Below the pieces are notes generated by a model. That model made no database searches, had not been told where the DNA came from, and saw only the letters and a list, made by a program, of their open reading frames with translations. The translations under genes and the position numbers were made by a program. DNA of 13,115 nucleotides from JTS-RE9 sp964649195 (GTDB taxonomy: Bacteria; Planctomycetota; Phycisphaerae; Phycisphaerales; Phycisphaeraceae). Every line of letters starts with the position of its first letter. Position 1 is the stretch's first letter. Below are positions 1 through 5,934 of this stretch, piece by piece. The DNA is taken from positions 1-13,115 of the forward strand of contig CAZYPK010000153.1 in NCBI GenBank assembly GCA_964649195.1, in the 5' to 3' direction.

Positions 1-32
1 CCCGATACCCGATACCCGATACCCGACACCCG
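1..32. repeat. Right arm of a heptad (CCCGATA) palindromic element, cut by window edge
   Basis: Four full seven-base units of CCCGATA/CCCGACA followed by a CCCG run up to ten bases before the acetate kinase start. The same C-rich arm precedes the starts at 3778 and 4139, where a matching G-rich arm (GGGTGTC) lies upstream. The partner arm here would lie before base 1. The CCC tracts are spaced by four bases, so the minus strand fits a G-quadruplex pattern. Confidence 0.85.
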
Positions 33-41
33 CTTCTTCCC

Positions 42-1229
42 ATGCTCACCCTCATCGCCAACCTGGGTTCGACGAGCTTCAAGTACAAGCTCTACGACAT
101 GCCGAGCGAGAAGGTCCTGGCGACCGGCTCGAGCGATCGCATCGGGCAGGGGCGGAGCCACACGGTGGTGACGGGCGCCATCGCCACTTCGGAATCGACG
201 CGCGACCTGCCCGACCATGCCGCCGCCATCGATCTGCATCTTCAGGAACTGATCGACCTGAGCGTGATCGACTCCATCGAACAGGTGCAGGCCATCGGCT
301 ACAAGGCGGTACACGGCGGCCCCATCAGCGGCGCGGTGATCGTCGATGACAACGTGCTCGACACCATGCAGCAGTTCGCCGATGTCGCCCCGCAACACAA
401 TCCGCCTTACATCGCGGCGATGCACGCCTTCCGAAAAAAACTTCCGGGGGTGCCGCAGATCGCGGCGTTCGAGACGGCCTTTCATCAGACCGTGCCGCTG
501 GCGCGCCAGGTGTATGGCATCCCGCACGAGTGGACCGAAAAGCTGGGCATCCGCCGGTATGGATTTCACGGCGCGAGCCATCGCTACATCGCCACCCGCA
601 TGGCCGAGCTTTCGCCGACGGTCAAACGGATCATCAGTTGTCACCTGGGCGGCTCCTGCTCCATCACCGCCATCAACGACGGCGTCAGCATCGCCAACAG
701 CTTCGGCATGACCGCCCAGAGCGGCACGTTCCACGCTTCCCGCGTCGGTGACTTCGACGCCTTCGCCATTCTGAAACTGCTCAAATCCGGCCTGAGCCTC
801 GATGACATCTGGAGCACGCTCGGCAAGAAGGCGGGACTGCTGGGACTCAGCGGCGTCAGCGCGGACATGCGTGAAGTCGAAGCCGCCGCCGCCGCGGGCA
901 ACGCCCGCGCCCGGCTCGCGCTCGACGCCTTCGTCGAATCCTGCCGGCATTACATCGGCTCGTATCTGGTCGCCCTCGGCGGCGCCGACGCCCTGGTCTT
1001 CACCGGCGGCATCGGTCAGTTCGGCAAGGCCATCCGCGCCGCGATCTGCAAGGACCTCGAGTTCGTCGGCATCAAACTCGATGACGAAAAAAACATGAAC
1101 GCCAAAGGCAACGAAGAGACCCGCATCTTCGCCGCCGGCGGCACGACGCAGATATGGGTGCTGCCCACCAACGAGGAATTGATCGTCGCCCGTCAGACGA
1201 TGGAAACGCTCGAAAACGCGAAAGCGTAA
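42..1229 (+). CDS. ackA: Acetate/propionate kinase of the PVM microcompartment type
   Basis: ASKHA-fold acyl kinase, 395 aa, normal length for AckA. It would convert acetyl- or propionyl-phosphate plus ADP to the acid plus ATP, the energy-yielding last step of the BMC pathway. Visible motifs are NLGSTSFKYKL (7-17), YKAVHGG (87-93), AAFETAFHQTVP (141-152), RRYGFHGASH (171-180), CHLGGSCSITA (200-210), SRVGDFDA (233-240), SGVSADMR (270-277), VFTGGIG (319-325) and PTNEEL (375-380). Several active-site positions differ from classical AckA: Lys88 replaces the usual Arg of HRVVHGG, Glu144 replaces the Asp of FDTAFH, and the HLGNG loop reads HLGGS. Arg234 and His176 are kept. The start at 42 gives the expected N-terminus; no Shine-Dalgarno is visible. 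The last codons (about 1211-1229) form part of an inverted repeat. Family assignment is firm; substrate preference is not shown by the sequence. Confidence 0.93.
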   Translation: MLTLIANLGSTSFKYKLYDMPSEKVLATGSSDRIGQGRSHTVVTGAIATSESTRDLPDHAAAIDLHLQELIDLSVIDSIEQVQAIGYKAVHGGPISGAVIVDDNVLDTMQQFADVAPQHNPPYIAAMHAFRKKLPGVPQIAAFETAFHQTVPLARQVYGIPHEWTEKLGIRRYGFHGASHRYIATRMAELSPTVKRIISCHLGGSCSITAINDGVSIANSFGMTAQSGTFHASRVGDFDAFAILKLLKSGLSLDDIWSTLGKKAGLLGLSGVSADMREVEAAAAAGNARARLALDAFVESCRHYIGSYLVALGGADALVFTGGIGQFGKAIRAAICKDLEFVGIKLDDEKNMNAKGNEETRIFAAGGTTQIWVLPTNEELIVARQTMETLENAKA

Positions 1230-1300
1230 AAGCGAAAAATCAGATGGCGTCATCGCGGCCCATTCCGAATTTTTCGCTTTCCCACTTTTTCGCTTTGAAT
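1210..1300. repeat. AAAGCGAA-type palindromic element spanning the ackA stop codon
   Basis: Left arm made of AAAGCG-like units (1218-1240) and right arm with two TCGCTTT units (1269-1280 and 1287-1296). AAAGCGAAAAAT (1229-1240) pairs perfectly with ATTTTTCGCTTT (1269-1280). The left arm overlaps the ackA 3' end, so the final ENAKA residues are encoded by repeat-like DNA. Layout is as in the other junction elements: purine-rich arm first, pyrimidine-rich arm before the next gene. Confidence 0.7.
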
Positions 1301-1334
1301 CAGCAACGATTTTCCGAACCACTGGAGATTTTCA

Positions 1335-1598
1335 ATGGCACTGCAAGCAATGGGACTGATCGAAACCAAGGGCCTCATCGGCGCGGTTGAAGCGCTGGAT
1401 GTCGCGCTCAAGGCCGCCAACGTCAAGTTCGTCAAGAGCGCGAAAGTCGGCAGCGGCCTGGTCGCCGTCACGCTCGAAGGCGATGTCGCCGCGGTCCGCG
1501 CCGCCGTCGATGCCGGCGCCGAGGCGGCCCGCCGCGTGGGCGAAGTCATCAGCGTCCACGTGATCCCCCGCCCGCACGACGGGGTGGAAAAACTGTGA
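1335..1598 (+). CDS. BMC-H hexameric shell protein
   Basis: Single-domain bacterial microcompartment shell protein (Pfam BMC fold), 87 aa, which assembles as hexamers that tile the facets of the shell. The N-terminal MALQAMGLIETKGLIGAVEA and the pore-region KVGSGLVAVTLEGDVAAV (37-54) are typical of the family; the central pore is probably lined by the VGSG loop (38-41). The helix AAVDAGAEAARRVGE and the strand VISVHVIPRP complete the fold. A GGAG at 1324-1327 upstream of the ATG supports the start. PVM loci usually carry two BMC-H genes; only one is in this window, so a second may lie upstream of base 1. It sits between acetate kinase and the first pentamer gene in the same operon. Confidence 0.96.
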   Translation: MALQAMGLIETKGLIGAVEALDVALKAANVKFVKSAKVGSGLVAVTLEGDVAAVRAAVDAGAEAARRVGEVISVHVIPRPHDGVEKL

Positions 1599-1720
1599 GG
1601 CGGAAGGCACGAAGGCATTGAGGCACGGAGGCACGAAGGGTCGTGTCCGAGTGTCCTCCGTGGTCTTTGATGCCTTTCCCTTCGTGCCTCCGTGCCTTCG
1701 TGCCTCAATGCCTTCTGGAC
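1599..1720. repeat. GGCACGAA octad palindromic element between BMC-H and BMC-P1
   Basis: Begins directly after the BMC-H stop. The left arm (1600-1640) is tandem eight-base units of GGCACGAA/GGCATTGA/GGCACGGA. The right arm (1678-1716) is the reverse complement and ends about ten bases before the next ATG. The innermost 20 bases, 1621-1640 against 1678-1697, pair without mismatch. The loop (1641-1677) contains TCCGTGGTCTTTG, whose reverse complement is found in the loop of the heptad element at 3669-3777. Confidence 0.9.
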
Positions 1721-1726
1721 TTCCCC

Positions 1727-2074
1727 ATGTTTCTCGGTCGCGTCAAAGGTCATGTGATCACCACGCAGAAAGACCCCTCGATGCAGGGGAAAAAACTGCT
1801 GATCGTGGAACCTCTGCGCGTGGAGTACGAGGACAACCAGGAGGCGGCCAAGGGCGCTTCCGGGGGCGCTTCCGGGGCCGGGGGAGGCACATTCCAAATC
1901 ACAGGCCGGGCGATCGTCTGTGTGGACACCATCGGCGCAGGCGAGGGCCAGCTCGTGATGATCTCGCAGGGTTCCAGCGCCAGGCTCGCGGAAGGATTCA
2001 ACAAGTCGCCCGTGGATGCGGTGATCATCGGCATCGTCGATTCAGCCGTGGTGATGGGCAAAAAAATCTTGTGA
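1727..2074 (+). CDS. BMC-P1, EutN/CcmL-family pentameric shell protein
   Basis: EutN/CcmL-type protein, 115 aa, which forms pentamers that cap the vertices of the microcompartment. The start MFLGRVKGHVITTQKDPSMQ and the block LLIVEPLRVEY are classic for the family. AIVCVDTIGAGEGQLVMISQ (62-81) is the conserved core, and AVIIGIVDSAVVMGKKIL is the C-terminal strand. A Gly/Ala/Ser-rich insertion (about residues 42-54, GASGGASGAGGG) lengthens the loop before the core, so the protein is a little longer than the usual 85-100 aa. The reading frame stays open upstream to 1643, but that part only translates the octad repeat, so 1727 is the real start. In PVM nomenclature this probably corresponds to pvmH (from memory). 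Confidence 0.95.
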   Translation: MFLGRVKGHVITTQKDPSMQGKKLLIVEPLRVEYEDNQEAAKGASGGASGAGGGTFQITGRAIVCVDTIGAGEGQLVMISQGSSARLAEGFNKSPVDAVIIGIVDSAVVMGKKIL

Positions 2075-2084
2075 TGGTTCAGCT

Positions 2085-2187
2085 CAAGCCCGATGGCGAG
2101 TCTTCGAGCCGTCGGGGTATTGAGTGAGCATCATGGAGATGATGAATGCAGATACCCCGACGGCTCGAAGACTCGCCATCGGGCTTG
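2085..2187. repeat. 36-base perfect inverted repeat between BMC-P1 and aldehyde dehydrogenase
   Basis: Left arm 2085-2120 and right arm 2152-2187 are exact reverse complements over all 36 bases, separated by a 31-base loop (2121-2151). Each arm can also fold on itself, since CCCGATGGC pairs with GCCGTCGGG except for one T-G step. The loop holds CATCAT/ATGATG. The element begins 10 bases after the BMC-P1 stop and ends 17 bases before the dehydrogenase start. A diverged copy of one arm lies inside the coding region at 4446-4488. Confidence 0.97.
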
Positions 2188-2192
2188 GGCGC

Positions 2193-2197
2193 AAGGA
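2193..2197 (+). promoter_or_regulatory. Ribosome binding site that fixes the aldehyde dehydrogenase start
   Basis: AAGGA ends seven bases before ATG 2205. It lies just outside the 36-base inverted repeat and supports 2205 rather than the upstream in-frame ATG at 2124, which falls inside the repeat loop. Confidence 0.7.
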
Positions 2198-2204
2198 TAT
2201 TTTT

Positions 2205-3668
2205 ATGGACCAGTCAACACTCATCTCAAGCGTCGTGCAGGAAGTGATCAAACGCCTGGGCGCCGGCGCAGGCGCATCCATGGGCACGGCGACTTCAGTC
2301 GCCGTGCCGGTCCACCCCGCGTCCCCCGCGCCCACCGTCAAACACGATCCCGCATCCGGGCGTTTTTCCAGCGTCGATGCCGCCGTCGAAACGGCCACGC
2401 GCTCCCAGGCCCAGCTCGCCAAAGCCGGCCTCAAGACGCGCGACGCCATCGTCAAGCTCATCAAGAAAATCGTCAGGCAGAACGCCAACGAGTGGGGCAG
2501 GATCGAATTCGACGAAACGAAAATCGGCCGCCTCGATCACAAGATCGCCAAGCTCACCCTGCTCGAAGGCGTGCCCGGCGTCGAGTTCCTCAAGACCCCC
2601 GCGCACTCGGGCGACGCCGGCATCAGCCTCGATGAACCGGCGCCCTTCGGCGTCATCGGCGCGATCACGCCCGTCACTCACTCGATCCCCACGCTCACCG
2701 CCAACGCGATCTCCATGATCGCTTCGGGCAACAGCGTCATCTTCAATCCGCATCCCAGCGGCGCGAAATGCGCCGCGATGGCGGCGGAGGTTTACAACCG
2801 GGCGATCAAGCAGGAGCTGGGCATCGATCCGCTCTTGTGCATCATCGATCCGCCGACGCTGCGCAGCGCCGAGGAAATTTTCCAGCACGCATCCATTCCG
2901 CTGCTCGTCGTCACCGGCGGCCCTGCCGTGGCCCGCGCCGCCATGAAGCAGGCCAAGCGGGCGATCGTGGCAGGTCCGGGCAATCCGCCTGTCGTTGTGG
3001 ATGAGACGGCGGACTTCGACAAGGCTGCCAAGGCGATCATCGCCGGCGGCGCGTTCGACAACAATCTCCTGTGCATCGGCGAGAAGGAGGTTTTCGTCGT
3101 CGAAAGCGTCTTCGACAGGATGATGGCCGCGATGCGAAAAGCCGGCGCGGTGGAACTGAGCGCGCAGGCGATTCAGAAGCTCACCGATGCGGCCTTCACC
3201 TGGTCGAAGGATCATTACGCGGTCAACAAGGATTACGTGGGCAAGGACCCGCAGTTTCTGGGCAAGGCCGCCGGGCTGAACATCGGCGCGAATGTCGAAC
3301 TGCTTTTCGGCGAGACCGATGAAAGCAATCCGTTCGTGCCGGAGGAACAGATGATGCCCTTCGTGCCGTTCGTGAGAGCGAAGAACTTTGAACATGCCCT
3401 GGAGATGGCGATCAGGCACGAGCACGGCTTCGGTCACACGGCCTGCATCCACTCGAACAACCTGGCCAACATCACCCGCATGGGACAGGCGTGCAACACG
3501 ACGCTCTTCGCCGTCAACGGCCCAAGCACCGGTTGCCTGGGCATCGGCGGCGAAGGCTACCCCAGCTACTCCATCGCCACCCCCACCGGCGAAGGCGTGA
3601 CGACACCGCTGACCTTCACCCGCTTTCGTCGCATGAGCGTCGGCGGCGGGGCGATGAGGATTATTTAA
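2205..3668 (+). CDS. CoA-acylating aldehyde dehydrogenase (PduP-like), microcompartment lumen enzyme
   Basis: Oxidises lactaldehyde or propionaldehyde with NAD+ and CoA to the acyl-CoA inside the shell; 487 aa from this start. The N-terminal MDQSTLISSVVQEVIKRLG is an amphipathic helix of the encapsulation-peptide kind, followed by an Ala/Pro/Ser-rich linker (about 20-50) and then the dehydrogenase fold. Key parts are PFGVIGAITPVTHSIPT in the cofactor domain, VVTGGPAVARAAM, AGPGNPPVVVDE and the catalytic cysteine, Cys290, in DNNLLCIGEKEVFVV. EEQMMPFVPFVRA and HSNNLANITRMG mark the C-terminal half. An upstream in-frame ATG at 2124 would add 27 residues translated from the inverted repeat and would bury the encapsulation helix, so I reject it. 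Probably the dehydrogenase of the PVM locus; close to the PduP/EutE group. Confidence 0.94.
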   Translation: MDQSTLISSVVQEVIKRLGAGAGASMGTATSVAVPVHPASPAPTVKHDPASGRFSSVDAAVETATRSQAQLAKAGLKTRDAIVKLIKKIVRQNANEWGRIEFDETKIGRLDHKIAKLTLLEGVPGVEFLKTPAHSGDAGISLDEPAPFGVIGAITPVTHSIPTLTANAISMIASGNSVIFNPHPSGAKCAAMAAEVYNRAIKQELGIDPLLCIIDPPTLRSAEEIFQHASIPLLVVTGGPAVARAAMKQAKRAIVAGPGNPPVVVDETADFDKAAKAIIAGGAFDNNLLCIGEKEVFVVESVFDRMMAAMRKAGAVELSAQAIQKLTDAAFTWSKDHYAVNKDYVGKDPQFLGKAAGLNIGANVELLFGETDESNPFVPEEQMMPFVPFVRAKNFEHALEMAIRHEHGFGHTACIHSNNLANITRMGQACNTTLFAVNGPSTGCLGIGGEGYPSYSIATPTGEGVTTPLTFTRFRRMSVGGGAMRII

Positions 3669-3777
3669 ATCAGCGGGTGTCGGGTGTCGCAAAGACCACG
3701 GAACACGATCGTCTCCGATACCCAACCCAACACACCCGACACCCGATACCCGATACCCGATACCCGAAACCCGACCC
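3669..3777. repeat. GGGTGTC heptad palindromic element before BMC-P2
   Basis: Left arm GGGTGTCGGGTGTCG at 3676-3690, right arm of six to seven CCCGATA/CCCGACA/CCCGAAA units (about 3733-3776) running up to the ATG. The loop 3692-3719 reads AAAGACCACGGAAC, eight variable bases, then CTCCGA. The next element (4035-4138) has the same frame of conserved bases in its loop. The whole spacer between the two genes is this element. Confidence 0.92.
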
Positions 3778-4032
3778 ATGCAAATCGCCCTCGTCCAAGG
3801 CCGTGTGACCGCCACCGTGAAACATGCTTCGCTGGCGAGGCAGAAGCTCTTGATCTGCCATCCGCTGGGCGGCGATGGCAGGCCGGTGGGCGACCCGGTG
3901 CTGGCGGTGGATCAGCAGGGGGCGGGGCGAGGCGACAAGGTGCTCATCACCAGTGATGGGCTTGGCCTGCGTGCCCTGTTGAAAAATGACACCAGCCCCG
4001 CGAGGTGGTGGACGCTTGGGATCGTCGATTGA
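3778..4032 (+). CDS. BMC-P2, EutN/CcmL-family pentameric shell protein
   Basis: Second pentamer-type shell protein, 84 aa, close to the minimal length of the family. MQIALVQGRVTATVKHASLA is the first strand and loop, QKLLICHPLG the second, DPVLAVDQQGAGRGDKVLIT (38-57) the conserved core with the GAG turn, and WWTLGIVD the terminal strand. Expected to assemble as a pentamer at a shell vertex. No Shine-Dalgarno is visible, because the C-rich arm of the heptad element ends directly at the start codon. Flanked on both sides by heptad elements of the same family. In PVM nomenclature it probably matches pvmK (from memory). Confidence 0.94.
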   Translation: MQIALVQGRVTATVKHASLARQKLLICHPLGGDGRPVGDPVLAVDQQGAGRGDKVLITSDGLGLRALLKNDTSPARWWTLGIVD

Positions 4033-4034
4033 AA

Positions 4035-4138
4035 GAGCGGGTGTCGGGTATCGGGTGTCGGGTGTCGATAAAGACAACGGAACTTGAATTTCTCCGACAC
4101 CCGACACCCGAAACCCGAAACCCGAAACCCGATTCCCC
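4035..4138. repeat. GGGTGTC heptad palindromic element before the PVM protein
   Basis: Left arm 4038-4068 contains four GGG tracts spaced by exactly four bases (4039-4062), right arm 4096-4132 is CCCGACA then CCCGAAA units ending six bases before ATG 4139. The loop reads AAAGACAACGGAAC, eight variable bases, CTCCGA (4070-4097), matching the loop at 3692-3719. The G-rich arm follows the BMC-P2 stop within six bases. Confidence 0.92.
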
Positions 4139-5191
4139 ATGACCAACGAGGACCGCCAGCTTGTCGAACTCATCACCCAGCAGGTGCTCGCGCTCCTGCG
4201 GCAGGGTGATGCTTCGCGCACGGCTTCGGCTTCATCGGATCCCGTGCCGCACACCGCGCCGATTCATCCGCCCATCGGGCAGTGTACGGGTGACTACTCC
4301 AAGTTTCCCGAACTCGCAGGCAAGCTGTATGGCAACGCATCGCCCGCATCGCTGGCCGTGGCCGCGGCGGCGGCGAAAGCCGTGAAATCGAACACCTCCA
4401 TACAGCCCGATGGCGGCGACATCATCAACACCAACCTCCGCGCCCCAAGCCCGATGGCGAGTACCCCGGGGGCGCGAGCCGTCGGGGTGACGCCAGGCAT
4501 TGATGCTTCACCATTTGAGCCCCTGCCCCTCACCGGCATCATCACCGCCAACCAGCTTCAGGAAGCGATCAAAGCGTCGCCCGATGGCACGGTGCTGCTG
4601 GCCGCCGATGCAAGGCTGACCCCGCTGGCCAACGACTTCGCCCGGCAGAAGAAGAACAAGATTCACCGCGCATCCGCATCCGGCGCCGGCCATGCTGCAT
4701 CCTCTTCAACGCCATCCCATTCAACATCCGTCGCAAAGCCCGCCCACTCCGTGGGTGGGTCTTCCCCGGTCAATCAATGGCTCTGGTGGATCGAAGGCGG
4801 CTGCCCGATCGTGCGCGATGTCACCCAATCCTTCGGCCTGACGCTGCGCCCCATCGCCGCCGGCCCCACCGGCGGCGCGCTGCCCCAGGTGGTGCGCGAG
4901 CTGGCCCGGGCCGTCAAAGCCAGGCAGGCATCGGGCGGCATCCTCTTCGTGCCCAGCGCCTCCAAGGCCGTCTGCATGGCCAACCGCTGCCAGTCGCTCC
5001 GCGCCATCGTCGGCACCTGCGGCGAAGCGGTCGAGCAAGGCCTCCGCGAAATCGGCGCCAACGTCCTGATCATCGAATACCCGCATCACGGCCACCGCTC
5101 CACCATCGCCATGCTCGAACGATTCACCCAGCAGCTTCCGGTCATCCCGGCAAGCGTCGAACGAATGCTCGTCGATATGCAAAGACAATAG
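4139..5191 (+). CDS. PVM microcompartment protein of unknown activity, possible RpiB-like C-terminal domain
   Basis: 350 aa, activity not known. MTNEDRQLVELITQQVLALL (1-20) is an amphipathic helix like BMC encapsulation peptides, so the protein is probably a lumen or shell-attached component. A Ser/Ala/Pro-rich linker follows, then GDYSKFPELAGKLYG (51-65). LTGIITANQLQEAIKASPDG with LLAADARLTPLANDFARQKK (131-172) forms a middle block. The C-terminal half contains GGILFVPSASKAVCMANRC, SLRAIVGTC and ANVLIIEYP, which recall the substrate loop of RpiB/LacB-type sugar-phosphate isomerases, but the similarity is weak. Two stretches look inserted: residues about 103-117, encoded by a copy of the inverted repeat at 2085-2187, and a Ser/His/Ala-rich stretch at about 176-209. 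Both keep the frame. Position between BMC-P2 and BMC-P3 matches other PVM loci, where I recall it as pvmL. Confidence 0.75.
   Translation: MTNEDRQLVELITQQVLALLRQGDASRTASASSDPVPHTAPIHPPIGQCTGDYSKFPELAGKLYGNASPASLAVAAAAAKAVKSNTSIQPDGGDIINTNLRAPSPMASTPGARAVGVTPGIDASPFEPLPLTGIITANQLQEAIKASPDGTVLLAADARLTPLANDFARQKKNKIHRASASGAGHAASSSTPSHSTSVAKPAHSVGGSSPVNQWLWWIEGGCPIVRDVTQSFGLTLRPIAAGPTGGALPQVVRELARAVKARQASGGILFVPSASKAVCMANRCQSLRAIVGTCGEAVEQGLREIGANVLIIEYPHHGHRSTIAMLERFTQQLPVIPASVERMLVDMQRQ
4446..4488. repeat. Coding copy of the 2085-2187 repeat arm, in frame inside the PVM protein
   Basis: CAAGCCCGATGGCGAGT and GAGCCGTCGGGGT match the arm at 2085-2118; the middle differs (ACCCCGGGGGCGC-like instead of CTTC). 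It is translated as part of SPMASTPGARAVGV. It sits in a loop-like region between two conserved-looking blocks, so it probably entered a tolerant spot of the gene. Confidence 0.85.
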
Positions 5192-5298
5192 TTTTGAGTT
5201 CCGGGTTCCGAGTTCCGAGTTCCGAGTTGAAGGCAACGACCCCGGACCCCGGAACCCCAAAACTCGGACCCCGGAACTCGAAACTCGGAACTTATTTC
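5192..5298. repeat. GTTCCGA heptad palindromic element before BMC-P3
   Basis: Left arm 5197-5229 is GAGTTCC/GGGTTCC units, right arm about 5246-5292 is CGGAACC/CTCGGAA-type units, with a short loop around 5230-5242. It fills the entire 107-base spacer from the stop of the PVM protein to the BMC-P3 start. The same arm family is found in the elements at 8849-9105 and 10835-11257 and inside tgt. Confidence 0.9.
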
Positions 5299-5595
5299 AT
5301 GCGTCTCGCCCGTGTCATCGGAACCTGCACGATCAGCCGTCGGCTGCCGGATTTGAAAACCGGGGTCTGGCTGATCGTGGATGCGTTCGACGGGCAGGCG
5401 CTGAAGGGGCATCGTCAAGGCGTGCGTCGCGCCTCGCCGATGCCTGAGTCGCTGATCGTGTTCGATGAACTGGGCGCGAGCATCGGCAACATCATCGCCG
5501 TCAGCGAAGGCCGCGAGGCGGCCCAGGCGTTTTATCCCGGCCGCGTGCCGATCGATGCGTACAACGCGGCGATATTGGATGAGATTGAGGCGTAG
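5299..5595 (+). CDS. BMC-P3, EutN/CcmL-family pentameric shell protein
   Basis: Third pentamer-type shell protein, 98 aa. MRLARVIGTCTISRRLPDLK is the typical opening, TGVWLIVDAFDGQAL the second strand, SLIVFDELGASIGNIIAVSE (51-70) the conserved core with a GAS turn in place of the usual GAG, and AQAFYPGRVPIDAYNAAILDE the C-terminal part, with the PxDAxxxAI pattern of PVM BMC-P proteins. The frame is open far upstream, but that region overlaps the preceding gene and the heptad repeat; ATG 5299 gives the family N-terminus. Three different pentamer genes in one locus fit the PVM type. Probably pvmM (from memory). Confidence 0.94.
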   Translation: MRLARVIGTCTISRRLPDLKTGVWLIVDAFDGQALKGHRQGVRRASPMPESLIVFDELGASIGNIIAVSEGREAAQAFYPGRVPIDAYNAAILDEIEA

Positions 5596-5737
5596 AAAGA
5601 ACAACAGGACATCAGGAAAACAGGAAAACATGAAATGAAGACATTGAAGACGGACACGTGCGGCAAGGTTTGAATTTCCTGTTTTCCTGCTTTCCTGATT
5701 TCCTGATTTTCCCAAGGACCGCGTAGAAAGAACAACA

Positions 5738-5837
5738 NNNNNNNNNNNNNNNNNNNNNNNNNNNNNNNNNNNNNNNNNNNNNNNNNNNNNNNNNNNNNNN
5801 NNNNNNNNNNNNNNNNNNNNNNNNNNNNNNNNNNNNN
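5738..5837. other. Assembly gap of 100 N
   Basis: Exactly 100 undetermined bases, a usual placeholder for an unknown distance. It lies inside the second copy of the duplicated octad element, where short reads would collapse. Confidence 0.99.
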
Positions 5838-5924
5838 ACCATGAAATGAAAACATTGAAGATGGACACGTCCCGCAAGGTTTGAATTTCCTGTTTTCCTG
5901 ATTTCCTGATTTCCTGATTTTCCC

Positions 5925-5929
5925 AAGGA
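5925..5929 (+). promoter_or_regulatory. Ribosome binding site of the class II aldolase, supplied by the repeat
   Basis: AAGGA ends five bases before ATG 5935. The same TTTTCCCAAGGACC string ends copy 1 of the octad element (5707-5720), so the duplication carries a ready ribosome binding site at its downstream edge. Confidence 0.7.
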
Positions 5930-5934
5930 CCCCC

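Larger units (their letters stand above)
5596..5934. repeat. Tandemly duplicated AGGAAAAC/TTTCCTGA octad element with an assembly gap
   Basis: Copy 1 has a left arm of AGGAAAAC units (5606-5635) and a right arm of TTTCCTGA units (5674-5713). Copy 2 begins with the same 17 bases (5721-5737 repeats 5590-5606, which includes the BMC-P3 stop), enters a 100-base gap, and resumes at 5838 with nearly the same loop and right arm (5885-5923). So the unit of about 131 bases was duplicated from the gene end to just before the aldolase start. The true length of the gap is unknown. Confidence 0.9.

Noticed and set aside
2124..2204. Upstream in-frame start for the aldehyde dehydrogenase
   Set aside because: Translates the loop and right arm of the inverted repeat; ATG 2205 has its own AAGGA and gives the expected encapsulation helix.
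2295..3815. 506-codon open frame on the minus strand over the aldehyde dehydrogenase
   Set aside because: Arg/Gly/Asp/Ala-rich composition typical of the antisense of a GC-rich gene, no family motif, and the + strand gene is certain.
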